A stretch of DNA of 36,381 bases from an uncultured Mailhella sp. (GCA_910579055.1 CAJTSU010000004.1:1-36381); one strand, 5' to 3'; counted from the stretch's first letter, positions 23,027-30,937 are shown. Notes: generated by a model from the letters alone, not told the origin. Translations and numbers: made by a program.

Positions 23027-23401
23027 ATGAATAACCCCACCAATCTTCTGTATGCCGAATCTCATGAATGGGTGCGCGTGGAAGGCGATGAAGCCGTCCT
23101 CGGCATCACGGATCACGCCCAGCACTCTTTGGGCGACATCACCTATGTCGAACTGCCCGCCGTGGGCGATACGCTTGCCTCCGGGCAGGAAATGGGCGTG
23201 GTTGAATCCGTAAAGGCGGCCAGTGACCTGTATTCTCCGGTGCAGGGCGAAGTTGTTGCCGTGAACGAGGCGCTGAACGACACACCCGAATTAGTCAATC
23301 AGTCCCCGTATGAACAGGGCTGGATGGTGCGCGTGAAACTTTCCGCCCAGCCTGACGGCCTCCTGTCTGCGGCTGATTACGAAAAAGTCTGCCAGGAATA
23401 A
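23027..23401 (+). CDS. gcvH: Glycine cleavage system H protein
   Basis: GcvH is the lipoyl carrier that moves the aminomethyl group between the P, T and L proteins. The 124-residue protein begins with an ESHEWVRVEGDEAVLGITDHA block and has the lipoylation lysine at 63 in GVVESVKAASDLYSPV, then NEALNDTPELVNQSPYEQGW. Length is normal. The ATG follows TGGAGAACGACA. It follows the structured element and precedes gcvPA by 67 bases. Confidence 0.98.
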   Translation: MNNPTNLLYAESHEWVRVEGDEAVLGITDHAQHSLGDITYVELPAVGDTLASGQEMGVVESVKAASDLYSPVQGEVVAVNEALNDTPELVNQSPYEQGWMVRVKLSAQPDGLLSAADYEKVCQE

Positions 23402-23468
23402 CCTGCCCGCCGCCTTGCAACCTCCTGCAAACCCGCCTCCGGCGGTTTTGCAGCAAAGGATATCCATC

Positions 23469-24812
23469 ATGCCGTACATCCCGCATACAGAGGAAGAAAC
23501 CAGGGCCATGCTCGACGTTGTCGGCGCGCGTACGCTGGATGACCTCTTTGCCGATATCGCGCCCGACATGCGCCCCAAAAGTTTTAATCTGCCCTCCGGC
23601 CTCAGCGAAATGGAAGTCTGCTCCCGATTGGACGCTCTGGCTGCGGCCAACCATACCAATGTGGTCAGCTTTCTTGGCGCGGGCTTCTATGATCACCATA
23701 TCCCCAAGGCGGTAGATGCCCTCGCCTCGCGCGGCGAGTTCATGACCGCCTATACCCCCTACCAGCCGGAAGTTTCACAAGGAACGCTTCAGGCCATTTT
23801 TGAATTCCAAACGTCCGTGTGCCGCCTGATGGGCATGGATGTAGCCAACGCCTCCGTCTACGATGGAGGCTCCGCCCTGTTCGAGGCGGGCATGATGGCG
23901 TTCCGTCAAACCCGCCGCCACAAGCTGGTTATTGATGAATGCGTCAACCCCATCTGGAGGGTCATGCTTTCCACCTATACGGCCAATCAGCATTGCGAAA
24001 TCGTCACTGTTCCGCACAAGAACGGCACGAGCGACAAAGACGCGATCAAGGCCGCCGCAGACAAGGATTGCGCTGCCGTCATGGTGCAGAATCCCGGCTT
24101 TTTCGGAGCTGTGGACGACTATACGGATCTTTTTGCCCATGCCAAAAGTCAGGGGGCGCTCGGCATCATTTCCGTCTACCCGGTCATGCAATCCGTACTC
24201 AAAACACCCGGCGAAATGGGAGCCGATGTCGCCGTGGCCGAAGGTCAGGAGCTGGGCATGCCCCTGTCCTTCGGCGGCCCCAACCTCGGCCTGATGGCCT
24301 GCCGCAAGGAACTGGCGCGCCAGATGCCGGGCCGCATCGCGGGCCGTACTCACGACGTGGACGGCAAAACGGGCTATGTGCTCACGCTTCAGGCCCGGGA
24401 ACAACATATTCGCCGCAGCAAGGCTACCTCCAATATCTGTTCGAACCAGGCGCTATGCGCTCTGCGCAGCCTTATGTACATGTCCATGCTCGGCCCGGAG
24501 GGGCTGGCCCGTACCGCCGAACTGGGCATGGAGAACCTGCGCTACGCGCTTGACCGCTTAACCGCCATCCCCGGCGTGAAGCTGCTGAACGATGCCCCCT
24601 TCGGCAATGAATCCGCCATCGTGCTGCCCGTGAGCGCCTGTGAACTGGCCGACCGTCTGACCCGCAAGGGGTACGTGCCGGGCTTCCCTGTGGGGAATTA
24701 TTACAAGGGCATGGATAATGTGCTGCTTCTCGCCTGCACGGAAAAGCACAGCCGTGAACAGATTGGCATTCTCTGTGAAATGATGGCTTCCGAACTCCGG
24801 GGAGGCATGTAA
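23469..24812 (+). CDS. gcvPA: Glycine dehydrogenase (decarboxylating) subunit 1
   Basis: This is the N-terminal half of the split, PLP-dependent P protein, which decarboxylates glycine. The 447-residue protein has PYIPHTEEETRAML at the start, FLGAGFYDHHIPKAVDAL, TAYTPYQPEVSQGTLQAIFE and the AREQHIRRSKATSNICSNQ block near 310. The PLP lysine is in the partner subunit. I chose ATG 23469 behind AAAGGA. Its TAA overlaps the ATG of gcvPB by one base (TAATG), so the two subunits are made together. Confidence 0.97.
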   Translation: MPYIPHTEEETRAMLDVVGARTLDDLFADIAPDMRPKSFNLPSGLSEMEVCSRLDALAAANHTNVVSFLGAGFYDHHIPKAVDALASRGEFMTAYTPYQPEVSQGTLQAIFEFQTSVCRLMGMDVANASVYDGGSALFEAGMMAFRQTRRHKLVIDECVNPIWRVMLSTYTANQHCEIVTVPHKNGTSDKDAIKAAADKDCAAVMVQNPGFFGAVDDYTDLFAHAKSQGALGIISVYPVMQSVLKTPGEMGADVAVAEGQELGMPLSFGGPNLGLMACRKELARQMPGRIAGRTHDVDGKTGYVLTLQAREQHIRRSKATSNICSNQALCALRSLMYMSMLGPEGLARTAELGMENLRYALDRLTAIPGVKLLNDAPFGNESAIVLPVSACELADRLTRKGYVPGFPVGNYYKGMDNVLLLACTEKHSREQIGILCEMMASELRGGM

Positions 24813-26248
24813 TGAAAACGCTGTTTGAACAATCCTGCCCCGGCCGCGTTGGGGTTATACCCCGCAAGCCCGCCAAACGGGCCTCCGACATGCTGCCCGC
24901 CTCCCTGCTCCGCAAGGAGGCTCCGCGCCTGCCCGAACTTTCCGAACTGGATGTGGTACGCCATTTCACCGGGCTTTCCCGCCTCAATTACTCGGTAGAC
25001 GGCAACTTCTACCCTCTCGGCTCCTGCACCATGAAATATAACGCCAAATTCACGGAATACGCAGCAGCGTTGTCCGGGTTCTCCAGCCTGCACCCGCTCA
25101 TGGCCCAGTTGTGCGGGGCGGGGCGGTATACGCAGGGAGCGTTTCAGGTAATCTGGGAACTTGAACAGCAGCTCTGTGAAATCACCGGCATGAAAGCCTT
25201 TACGCTCCAGCCCATGGCCGGAGCCAACGGCGAATTTACCGGCGTCATGCTCATTGCCGCCTACCATCGGGACAAGGGCAACAAAAAGACGAAAATCATC
25301 ATTCCGGATTCCGCCCACGGCACCAACCCCGCCTCCGCCACTCTGGCGGGTTACGACGTGGTGAACATTCCTTCGCGCGACGGCATCATTGACCCCGAAG
25401 AACTTGAAGCCGTGCTCGACGACGAAGTGGCGGCGTTGATGATGTGCCCCAATACGCTCGGCCTGTTTGAAAACAACCTCCCGCGCATTGTGGAAAAGCT
25501 GCGCCGGGTGGACGCCCTGCTCTACTATGACGGCGCGAATATGAACGCCATTATGGGCAAAATGCGCGTGGGCGATGTGGGGTTCGACGTGGTACACCTG
25601 AACCTGCATAAAACCTTCGGAACACCGCACGGCGGAGGAGGCCCCGGTTCCGGCCCCGTGGGCGTGAGCGAACGCCTGGTGCCGTTCCTGCCTGTTTCTC
25701 GCGTGGAAAAACAGCAGGACGGCAGTTTTGTGCTCTGCTACGACAAACCTAAAAGCATCGGGTATATCGCGCCCTTCTACGGCAACTTCGGCGTATGCCT
25801 CAAAGCCTATGCCTATATCCTGCGCCTTGGCGGCGAAGGCTTGCGCCGCGCTTCCGAATACGCGGTGCTCAACGCCAACTACCTGCACAAGAAGCTGGCG
25901 CATACGCTGGATATTCCGTATGAACGCCTGTGCATGCACGAATTTGTGGCCTCCGCGCCCAAAGGCATGCGCGCGTTGGACATTGCCAAGGCCATGCTCG
26001 ATCGCGGCGTGCACGCCCCCACGATTTACTTTCCGCTCATTGTGTCTGAATGCCTCATGTTCGAGCCTACGGAAACGGAAAACAGGGAAACCCTGGAAGG
26101 CCTCGTCGCCATGCTGGAAGATATTGTCAAAAACGGCCGGGAGAATCCGCAGACGCTGCTGGATGCCCCCATCCACACGCCCGTGCGGCGGCTTGATGAA
26201 ACTGCGGCTGCACGTCAGATGATTCTCACGGAAGACATGGCAAAATAA
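24812..26248 (+). CDS. gcvPB: Glycine dehydrogenase (decarboxylating) subunit 2
   Basis: This is the C-terminal, PLP-carrying half of the split P protein. The 478-residue protein has SVDGNFYPLGSCTMKYN, MAGANGEFTGV, SAHGTNPASA and the PLP lysine at 267 in VVHLNLHKTFGTPHGGGGPG. It forms an alpha2beta2 complex with GcvPA. Translation is coupled to gcvPA. The gene for the shared dihydrolipoyl dehydrogenase is not in the window. The stop codon is only 18 bases from the terminal repeat of a dispersed element. Confidence 0.97.
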   Translation: MKTLFEQSCPGRVGVIPRKPAKRASDMLPASLLRKEAPRLPELSELDVVRHFTGLSRLNYSVDGNFYPLGSCTMKYNAKFTEYAAALSGFSSLHPLMAQLCGAGRYTQGAFQVIWELEQQLCEITGMKAFTLQPMAGANGEFTGVMLIAAYHRDKGNKKTKIIIPDSAHGTNPASATLAGYDVVNIPSRDGIIDPEELEAVLDDEVAALMMCPNTLGLFENNLPRIVEKLRRVDALLYYDGANMNAIMGKMRVGDVGFDVVHLNLHKTFGTPHGGGGPGSGPVGVSERLVPFLPVSRVEKQQDGSFVLCYDKPKSIGYIAPFYGNFGVCLKAYAYILRLGGEGLRRASEYAVLNANYLHKKLAHTLDIPYERLCMHEFVASAPKGMRALDIAKAMLDRGVHAPTIYFPLIVSECLMFEPTETENRETLEGLVAMLEDIVKNGRENPQTLLDAPIHTPVRRLDETAAARQMILTEDMAK

Positions 26249-26266
26249 GCAAGCGCTTCTTGTTTG

Positions 26267-26602
26267 AGAGCATTCTGCTGTTGAACGTATCCGCGGGCCA
26301 GACCTTATGGTTCGGCCCGCGGGCTTCATCGAAAGCGGATTTGAGCGCAAAACGCAAACGAGAGCGAGTATCGGCAACGCCGATCGAGCGTCATCAGAAG
26401 GCCGCGGAAGCAATGCCTCGCGGAGCGGAGCCTAGAGCATTTTCTTTTTGAAAATGCTCCCGGAGTCGAGCGAAGTGAGACTCCGTCGCGACGCCGCAGT
26501 AGCCGCAATTCACTTGCGGCGTAAAGCTCCGGCGGAGGCGTGAAACCTGCGGGTCAGAACATAGGGTCTGGCTGGCAGATAGTTTCAATCACAAAACGCT
26601 CT
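26267..26602 (+). repeat. Dispersed repeat family 2, full-length copy with terminal inverted repeats
   Basis: The left end AGAGCATTCTG-ctg-TTGAA (26267-26285) and the complement of the right end, AGAGCGTTTTG-tga-TTGAA (26584-26602), are near-perfect inverted repeats, giving a 336-bp element with no gene. Inside are a 9-bp stem (26291-26322), GAGCATTTTC-ttttt-GAAAATGCTC (26435-26459), and a TCGCGGAGCGGAGCCT stretch also present in family 1 copy A. The right end recurs at 951-1016. Confidence 0.7.
26291..26322 (+). terminator. Possible terminator hairpin after the gcv operon
   Basis: CCGCGGGCC and GGCCCGCGG form a perfect 9-bp stem, with ACC/GGT pairing closing the loop, 43 bases after gcvPB. 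No T-tract follows (GCTTCATCG). It lies inside the family 2 repeat and may be part of that element rather than a dedicated terminator. Confidence 0.4.
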
Positions 26603-26672
26603 AGGTGAAGGGTATCCCGCCCGCCCCCCGAAAAGGGGGGAGAGGGGCCCGAAACGTAACATTGCAGCTGGC

Positions 26673-26719
26673 AAAATAAAGGGGAGAGGAGGGGCGCTTT
26701 CGCGCGGCCTTCCTCTCCC
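26673..26719 (-). terminator. Intrinsic terminator of cstA
   Basis: GGGAGAGGA (26682-26690) pairs with TCCTCTCCC (26711-26719), with a further GC-rich inner stem closed by TTTC. On the minus strand the stem is followed by C and then TTTATTTT. It lies 28 bases past the cstA stop. A separate short CCCCCC/GGGGGG hairpin is at 26624-26640. Confidence 0.8.
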
Positions 26720-26746
26720 ATGCTTATGTCTGTGGGCGCAAAGAGC

Positions 26747-28576
26747 TTATTCGGGAACAATCTCCTTGAATTCGTCTCCGTAGCCGTCCTTGACGATCCT
26801 GTCCTCCTTCAGCAGCGTCAGCCAGCGCCGGATGGTGCCAATAATGACGAAAAGCATCATGATCATGACCAGCGCGCTGAGGAATACCAGCAGATACTTG
26901 TCGCCCGGCAGATACTGGTACAGGATCAGCCAGATGCCTGCCCAGAAGGTGATGACTGTCATGAATACGCCGGGAATGCCGGTAAGCAGGGCGTATCTGG
27001 TCTTGTTCATGCGCAGCAGCACGGTTGTGCCGATGAGCAGGGTCACGGAAGCCAGCAGCTGATTGCTGATCCCGAACAGGGGCCAGATATTGCTGATGTC
27101 GCCGCTGTAAACCAGATAGCCCCATGCGCCGGTGAAAAGGAAGCTGGTTACGACAACGCTCGGCCACCAGTTGGTATCACCCCATTTGGGGGAAATCTTT
27201 CCCAGCATTTCCTGGAGGAAGAAGCGGCCCACGCGGGTGCCGGCGTCCACGGCGGAAAGGATGAATACGGCCTCGAACATGATGGCGAAGTGGTACCAGT
27301 AGGCCATCAGGTGGCTCATGAACGGAATCTGCGAGAAGATGTGCGCCATGCCCACAGCCAGAGACACGGAGCCGCCGGGCCGGTTCATGAGCGTTTCCTG
27401 CACAGCCTGTTCAAGAGCGGGAAGCTCCTGCACATGCATGCCCAGGCTGTTGAAGGCATCCGCCGGGGAGTTGATGGCAAAGTAGTCCGCGGGAATGAGC
27501 ACGCAGGCCGCGATCAGCGCCATGACGGCCACAAATCCTTCCAGCAGCATGGCACCGTAGCCCACAAAAAGCACATCGCGTTCACGGCCGATCATCTTGG
27601 GCGTGGTGCCCGTGCCGATGGTCGCGTGGAAGCCGGACAGCGCGCCGCAGGCTATGGTAATGAAGATGAAGGGAATAACCGGCCCGCTGACGATGGGGCC
27701 TCCGCCTCCGGTAAATTCGGTGAAGGCGGGCATGTTGAAATTCGGCATGACGAAAAGGATGCCCAGGGCCAGAGCCAGAATGGTGCCGACCTTGAGGAAG
27801 GTGGACAGATAGTCGCGCGGCAGAAGCAGCAGCCATACGGGCAGTACGGAAGCGATGAATCCATACACCGGAATGGCGATGGACATGGGCTTCTTGTCGA
27901 TATCCAGCCAGCCGAACCATTCGGGATGGGCCGTCACCCAGGGGCCGGAAAGCAGGCACAGGGCCAGGAGCACGATGCCGATAAGGGATGCCCCCAGCAC
28001 GTCCCCCTTGCGCCAGATCTGCATGTACAGCCCCATGAGGATGGCGATGGGAATGGTTGCGGCTACGGTATAGGTGGACCACAAACTGTTGTGCATGGCG
28101 TTGACCACGGCGATGGACAGCCCGGCCAGGGTCAGAATCAGAATGGCCAGTACGGCCCAGGCCGTTACCGCGCCGGTGGTCTTGTCTATTTCCCGCGAGG
28201 CGATGTAGGCCAGACTCTGGCCGCGATGGCGCACGGAACAGAAAAGAACCACCATGTCATGCACCCCGCCCGCCAGCACGCAGCCGATGAGAATCCAGAG
28301 CAGACCGGGCATGTAGCCGTACTGCGCGGCCAGCACGGGACCAAGCAGAGGCCCCGCGGCCGCGATGGCCGCGAAATGGTGGCCGAACAGAACATACTTG
28401 TTGGTTTTGATATAGTCGTGACCATCGGCGTATTTAACCGCCGGGGTTTCACGCGCGTCATTCAGGTTCAGAACCTTCTGCGCGAGAAACAGACCATAAA
28501 ACCTGTATCCGATGGCAAAGACGCACAGTGCGGCGAAAATAACGGTCGCGGCGTTGAGGCCGGTTGAGGCTTCCAT
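26747..28576 (-). CDS. cstA: Carbon starvation protein CstA family transporter
   Basis: This inner-membrane transporter family is linked to peptide and pyruvate uptake; the substrate here is not known. The 609-residue protein is hydrophobic throughout, with some 15 or more membrane segments. It has the family blocks KYVLFGHHFAAIAAAGPLLG, CVLAGGVHDMVVLF, GFHATIGTGTTPKMIGRE and SAVDAGTRVGRFFLQEMLG. I chose ATG 28576, six bases after AGGAGG; an ATG two codons earlier abuts the site. An intrinsic terminator sits 58 bases before the start, after a small CxxC gene, so expression may depend on read-through or on its own promoter. Confidence 0.93.
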   Translation of the reverse strand: MEASTGLNAATVIFAALCVFAIGYRFYGLFLAQKVLNLNDARETPAVKYADGHDYIKTNKYVLFGHHFAAIAAAGPLLGPVLAAQYGYMPGLLWILIGCVLAGGVHDMVVLFCSVRHRGQSLAYIASREIDKTTGAVTAWAVLAILILTLAGLSIAVVNAMHNSLWSTYTVAATIPIAILMGLYMQIWRKGDVLGASLIGIVLLALCLLSGPWVTAHPEWFGWLDIDKKPMSIAIPVYGFIASVLPVWLLLLPRDYLSTFLKVGTILALALGILFVMPNFNMPAFTEFTGGGGPIVSGPVIPFIFITIACGALSGFHATIGTGTTPKMIGRERDVLFVGYGAMLLEGFVAVMALIAACVLIPADYFAINSPADAFNSLGMHVQELPALEQAVQETLMNRPGGSVSLAVGMAHIFSQIPFMSHLMAYWYHFAIMFEAVFILSAVDAGTRVGRFFLQEMLGKISPKWGDTNWWPSVVVTSFLFTGAWGYLVYSGDISNIWPLFGISNQLLASVTLLIGTTVLLRMNKTRYALLTGIPGVFMTVITFWAGIWLILYQYLPGDKYLLVFLSALVMIMMLFVIIGTIRRWLTLLKEDRIVKDGYGDEFKEIVPE

Positions 28577-28633
28577 ATACATCCTCCTCAGGCGGAATTG
28601 CACTGCCGTAAAACTGTTTTGCAGCGATCCACG

Positions 28634-28660
28634 AAAAAGGGCGGAGCAAATGCTCCGCCC
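28634..28660 (-). terminator. Intrinsic terminator between small CxxC gene and cstA
   Basis: On the minus strand GGGCGGAGCA and TGCTCCGCCC form a perfect 10-bp hairpin followed at once by TTTTT. It sits 25 bases after the stop of the small gene at 28686 and 58 bases before the cstA start. It is either the terminator of the small gene or an attenuator in the cstA leader. Confidence 0.85.
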
Positions 28661-28685
28661 GCGTAGGCGACTTCGGGGAACGGGT

Positions 28686-28907
28686 TCACGACCGGCCTGC
28701 ATTGCCCAAAATACGGGCAGACCGGCGGAGCCGCTTCAAATTCTTCGGAGTCCTGCGCGGGACATCAAAAATGAACGAATCGCATGGTTCGCAGTAGACG
28801 CGGTATCCGGGCCGCCAGGGTCTGGCGTTTCTTCCGCGGGGCGCGGGAGCCGCGGAGGACAGTGTGCGGGGACGGAGGGGAGAGAAGAAAGAGAAAACGG
28901 CGAACAT
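28686..28907 (-). CDS. Small hypothetical basic protein with CxxC motif
   Basis: This 73-residue ORF starts at ATG 28907, eight bases after AAAGGA, and begins MFAVFSFFSPLRPR. The middle is Arg/Pro rich and the second half has PGYRVYCEPCDSFIFDVPRR with a CxxC motif, then a basic tail. I recognise no family; it is not the YbdD/YjiX protein often paired with cstA. A good ribosome-binding site and the intrinsic terminator just after it support expression. It could equally be a leader ORF for cstA. Confidence 0.45.
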   Translation of the reverse strand: MFAVFSFFSPLRPRTLSSAAPAPRGRNARPWRPGYRVYCEPCDSFIFDVPRRTPKNLKRLRRSARILGNAGRS

Positions 28908-29180
28908 GGCTTTTTCCTTTACGTTTCGATATGAAAAGCGGAAGCGTTCCGCATGTTCCCCGGGGGAGATGCTGCGGGACGTCGAGGGAGCTTTCTCTTT
29001 GATTTGGATTATGTCATGCCATGTTCAGCGGGGCTATTATAATTTGGCCATGTTTGGAACATGGCTCTGTAACGGCATATACGGGATACGTCATACACAG
29101 CGCCGTCAACACGGTTCTGCTGAAGTATTCGTAACGCGTTCGCGCTGAAGGCTCATGGCGTCGCCCTTGCGTTAACGTGT
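28908..29180. other. Intergenic region upstream of the small CxxC gene
   Basis: There is no gene. The AT-rich part at 29000-29060 probably carries the minus-strand promoter of the small gene and cstA. A fragment of family 1 lies at 29080-29126. Nothing else was recognised. Confidence 0.35.
29080..29126 (+). repeat. Dispersed repeat family 1, fragment J
   Basis: ATACGTCATACACAGCGCCG, then TCAACACGGTTCTGCTGAAG, resembles the terminal part of the right module (ACGTCACGCGCAGCGCCATC, then AACA..GTTCTACAACAGAG). It is short and diverged. Confidence 0.45.
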
Positions 29181-29227
29181 GCGGCCCCTGTCTTCTCCGC
29201 CCGAAAGGCAGGGGAAACAGGGGCCGC
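29181..29227 (-). terminator. Hairpin after motE
   Basis: GCGGCCCCTGT (29181-29191) and ACAGGGGCCGC (29217-29227) form a perfect 11-bp stem with a 25-base loop that can pair further, 25 bases past the motE stop. No T-tract follows on the minus strand. It is a likely transcript end or stability hairpin. Confidence 0.55.
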
Positions 29228-29252
29228 GGGACAGTCCGGCGCTATGATTCGG

Positions 29253-30233
29253 TCACATCTGCATTTTTGCCAGAACTTCAGAGAGTCGGGCCGCGTGGCG
29301 CGGGTCCATGTAGGAAAGAACTTCGCCGGATTGTTTGCTCTTCATGCCGGTCAGAATTCTGACGGCAACTTCCTCATCTACCGTGGTAAGGGCCGCGGCG
29401 GCCTGCCGGGGTTTCATGTTCGCGTACATGTCCACAAGCTGTTTGAATTTGTCGTCCTGCGTGCTCGTGGCCTCCTGAATCATGGTCTGGATGCGTCCTT
29501 CCAGGCCGTGCAGTTCCGTCATGCGGTGTTCCATCTGCTGCTGAAGGGCAAGGAGTTCCTGTTCCTGACGGGTCAGTTCGGCCTGTTTTTGCGCCGCGCT
29601 GTCACGGGAAATATAGGGTTTGACGTTGGGCGCGGGGGGCGTGGGGATTACGGCTTCATCCGGGCGGACAACCCGCACGTCCGGGACATGGGGCTGGGCT
29701 CCGGGCTGAGCGGCGCGGACGTCGGGTGCGGGTATGGCGGGCGGCACGGGAGCAAGGTCGGCGGCATAGGCTACCGAAGAACCAAACAGGCGGGAGGAGC
29801 CGAGAGCGGTACGGGAGGAAGCCAGGGCCAGAGCCTCTTCCACCGGAGCCGCCGGGCCCGCGGCATGTTCACTGCTGTTTTCACCGCGGTGTTCGGAAGG
29901 AAGGGCGGCCTCCGCTGCAAGGTCGTCCGGCAGCCCGGCACTGGCGACAAGCGGCGCGTTTTCCGACACGGGCCGGACATCCGTCGTAATTCCGGCGGGA
30001 ACCTGTTCCCGTTCGGCCACGGTGGAGACACCTGGTTCCCGTGTGTCATAAGCTTGTTGGGGCTGCGCAGGAGACTGGAGCATGGGAGCCAGTACCAGGG
30101 AGGCAAGAAAACCAACCTTGATCGCCGCCAGCAAGAGAATAAGTCGACAGATGCTAGTAACGCGAAACCTTGAAGCGAAGGGAGGCTGTTTCGTCGAACT
30201 GTTTCTGTTCCCGGAGTCGTTCATCTTGCGCAT
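29253..30233 (-). CDS. motE: MotE family flagellar protein (MgtE N-terminal-like domain)
   Basis: This 326-residue protein has one N-terminal membrane helix (about 28-50, LILLLAAIKVGFLASLVLAPML), a long Pro/Ala-rich low-complexity linker, a coiled coil (about 212-255, AQKQAELTRQEQELLALQQQ) and a C-terminal MgtE_N-like domain (MYANMKPRQAAAALTTVDEE, then LTGMKSKQSGEVLSYMDPRHAARLSEVL) with FliG-like helical repeats. In related bacteria such proteins act as chaperone or partner of the MotB/MotC stator. The ATG at 30233 or 30224 overlaps the end of fliJ by 70-80 bases; the exact start is uncertain. It is co-transcribed with fliJ. Confidence 0.8.
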   Translation of the reverse strand: MRKMNDSGNRNSSTKQPPFASRFRVTSICRLILLLAAIKVGFLASLVLAPMLQSPAQPQQAYDTREPGVSTVAEREQVPAGITTDVRPVSENAPLVASAGLPDDLAAEAALPSEHRGENSSEHAAGPAAPVEEALALASSRTALGSSRLFGSSVAYAADLAPVPPAIPAPDVRAAQPGAQPHVPDVRVVRPDEAVIPTPPAPNVKPYISRDSAAQKQAELTRQEQELLALQQQMEHRMTELHGLEGRIQTMIQEATSTQDDKFKQLVDMYANMKPRQAAAALTTVDEEVAVRILTGMKSKQSGEVLSYMDPRHAARLSEVLAKMQM

Positions 30234-30591
30234 ATTGTTCCGCCTGTTTGGCTTTAAGTTTTTCCAGCGTCTTTTTGTCGATGGAGCGCTTCAGCAGTTC
30301 TTTGCGAGCCGCTTCCGCCGCGCTTTCCCAGTTGCGCACGCGCGTCAGCGCTGTGGCAAGGTCAATCCGCAAACCCTTGATGAAGTTTTCCGCCAGCCAG
30401 CGTTCGCCCCGCTGCTGAGGCGCCAAACGTTCCATGGCGTCGGTCTGTTCCTCAAGCATGGCCCGGAACTCGTCAGCTCTGCGCTGTTCGCGGATGCGCT
30501 CTCCTTCCACTCGCGCCAGCTCTATTCTGGCCTGCTGTTCCAGCCGCTCGCGGTAGGTCAGCACTTGTTCGAGGGAAAAACGGAAGGCCAT
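30154..30591 (-). CDS. fliJ: Flagellar export protein FliJ
   Basis: FliJ is the soluble coiled-coil component of the flagellar type III export apparatus, working with the FliI ATPase. The 145-residue protein is almost entirely charged helix: MAFRFSLEQVLTYRERLEQQ at the start, then heptad-like Arg/Glu/Gln-rich sequence, ending FDETASLRFKVSRY. Length and N-terminus are typical. The ATG at 30591 follows AGGAG. fliI is not adjacent, so this is a stand-alone fliJ-motE operon. A sigma-54 promoter lies about 70 bases upstream. Confidence 0.9.
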   Translation of the reverse strand: MAFRFSLEQVLTYRERLEQQARIELARVEGERIREQRRADEFRAMLEEQTDAMERLAPQQRGERWLAENFIKGLRIDLATALTRVRNWESAAEAARKELLKRSIDKKTLEKLKAKQAEQYAQDERLREQKQFDETASLRFKVSRY

Positions 30592-30660
30592 GACTTCTCC
30601 TGAATATTACCCGGCCGCATCGTCAAAATTTCGTCAAACTTTGCTGGTCATGCAGAGAAT

Positions 30661-30678
30661 AGCATATTTCGTGCCAAA
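30661..30678 (-). promoter_or_regulatory. Sigma-54 promoter of fliJ-motE
   Basis: On the minus strand TTGGCACGAAATATGCT has the GG-N10-GC spacing and the TGGCACG -24 element of RpoN promoters. The -12 element is ATGCT rather than TTGCA. It is 70 bases ahead of fliJ, as expected for a class of flagellar genes controlled by sigma-54 activators. Confidence 0.75.
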
Positions 30679-30683
30679 ACATT

Positions 30684-30829
30684 ATTGACCGCCGGAGGCA
30701 CGCGCGTTAGCGCGTATGGAGGCCGAGCCGGCCGTGGATACATGCCTTTGCGGCAACGCATGTTGCCGCCCATGCCGGAGCAAAAACGCACGTCTCGCGC
30801 AGCGCCATCAACACTATTCTACAACAGAG
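30684..30829 (+). repeat. Dispersed repeat family 1, copy G (both modules)
   Basis: The left module (TTGACCGCCGGAGGCACGCG, TTAGCGCGTATGGAGGCC) and the right module (TTTGCGGCAACGCATGTTGC, CGCAGCGCCATCAACACTAT, TCTACAACAGAG) are both present, with no variable middle. It lies between the divergent fliJ and marR promoters, starting six bases beyond the sigma-54 promoter. Confidence 0.85.
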
Positions 30830-30846
30830 TGATGGATGAAAACGGC

Positions 30847-30873
30847 TTGACAAAGATAATAGTTGCATATACA
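30847..30873 (+). promoter_or_regulatory. Candidate promoter of the MarR cluster
   Basis: TTGACA (30847-30852) is followed after 15 bases by TATACA (30868-30873). The -35 is perfect, but the spacing is short, so the true -10 may be slightly shifted. The first operator-like palindrome overlaps it. Confidence 0.5.
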
Positions 30874-30877
30874 TCTA
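30860..30877 (+). promoter_or_regulatory. Operator-like palindrome 1 upstream of marR
   Basis: TAGTTGCATATACATCTA matches its own reverse complement at 14 of 18 positions and overlaps the promoter spacer and -10. It shares TAGTTGCATA with the second site exactly 60 bases downstream. Confidence 0.6.
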
Positions 30878-30919
30878 AATTGCGGATGAAAAGTTCTTGC
30901 AGTTTTTGCGGGAATAAAT

Positions 30920-30937
30920 TAGTTGCATAATCAACTA
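30920..30937 (+). promoter_or_regulatory. Operator-like palindrome 2 upstream of marR
   Basis: TAGTTGCATAATCAACTA has perfect 6-bp arms (TAGTTG/CAACTA) around a 6-base centre. It lies 30 bases before the marR start. The dyad size suits a MarR dimer, suggesting autoregulation. Confidence 0.65.

Noticed and set aside
26720..28567. 615-codon plus-strand open frame opposite cstA
   Set aside because: It is His/Gly/Gln rich without family features, and is the mirror of a membrane protein gene with a clear start and terminator.
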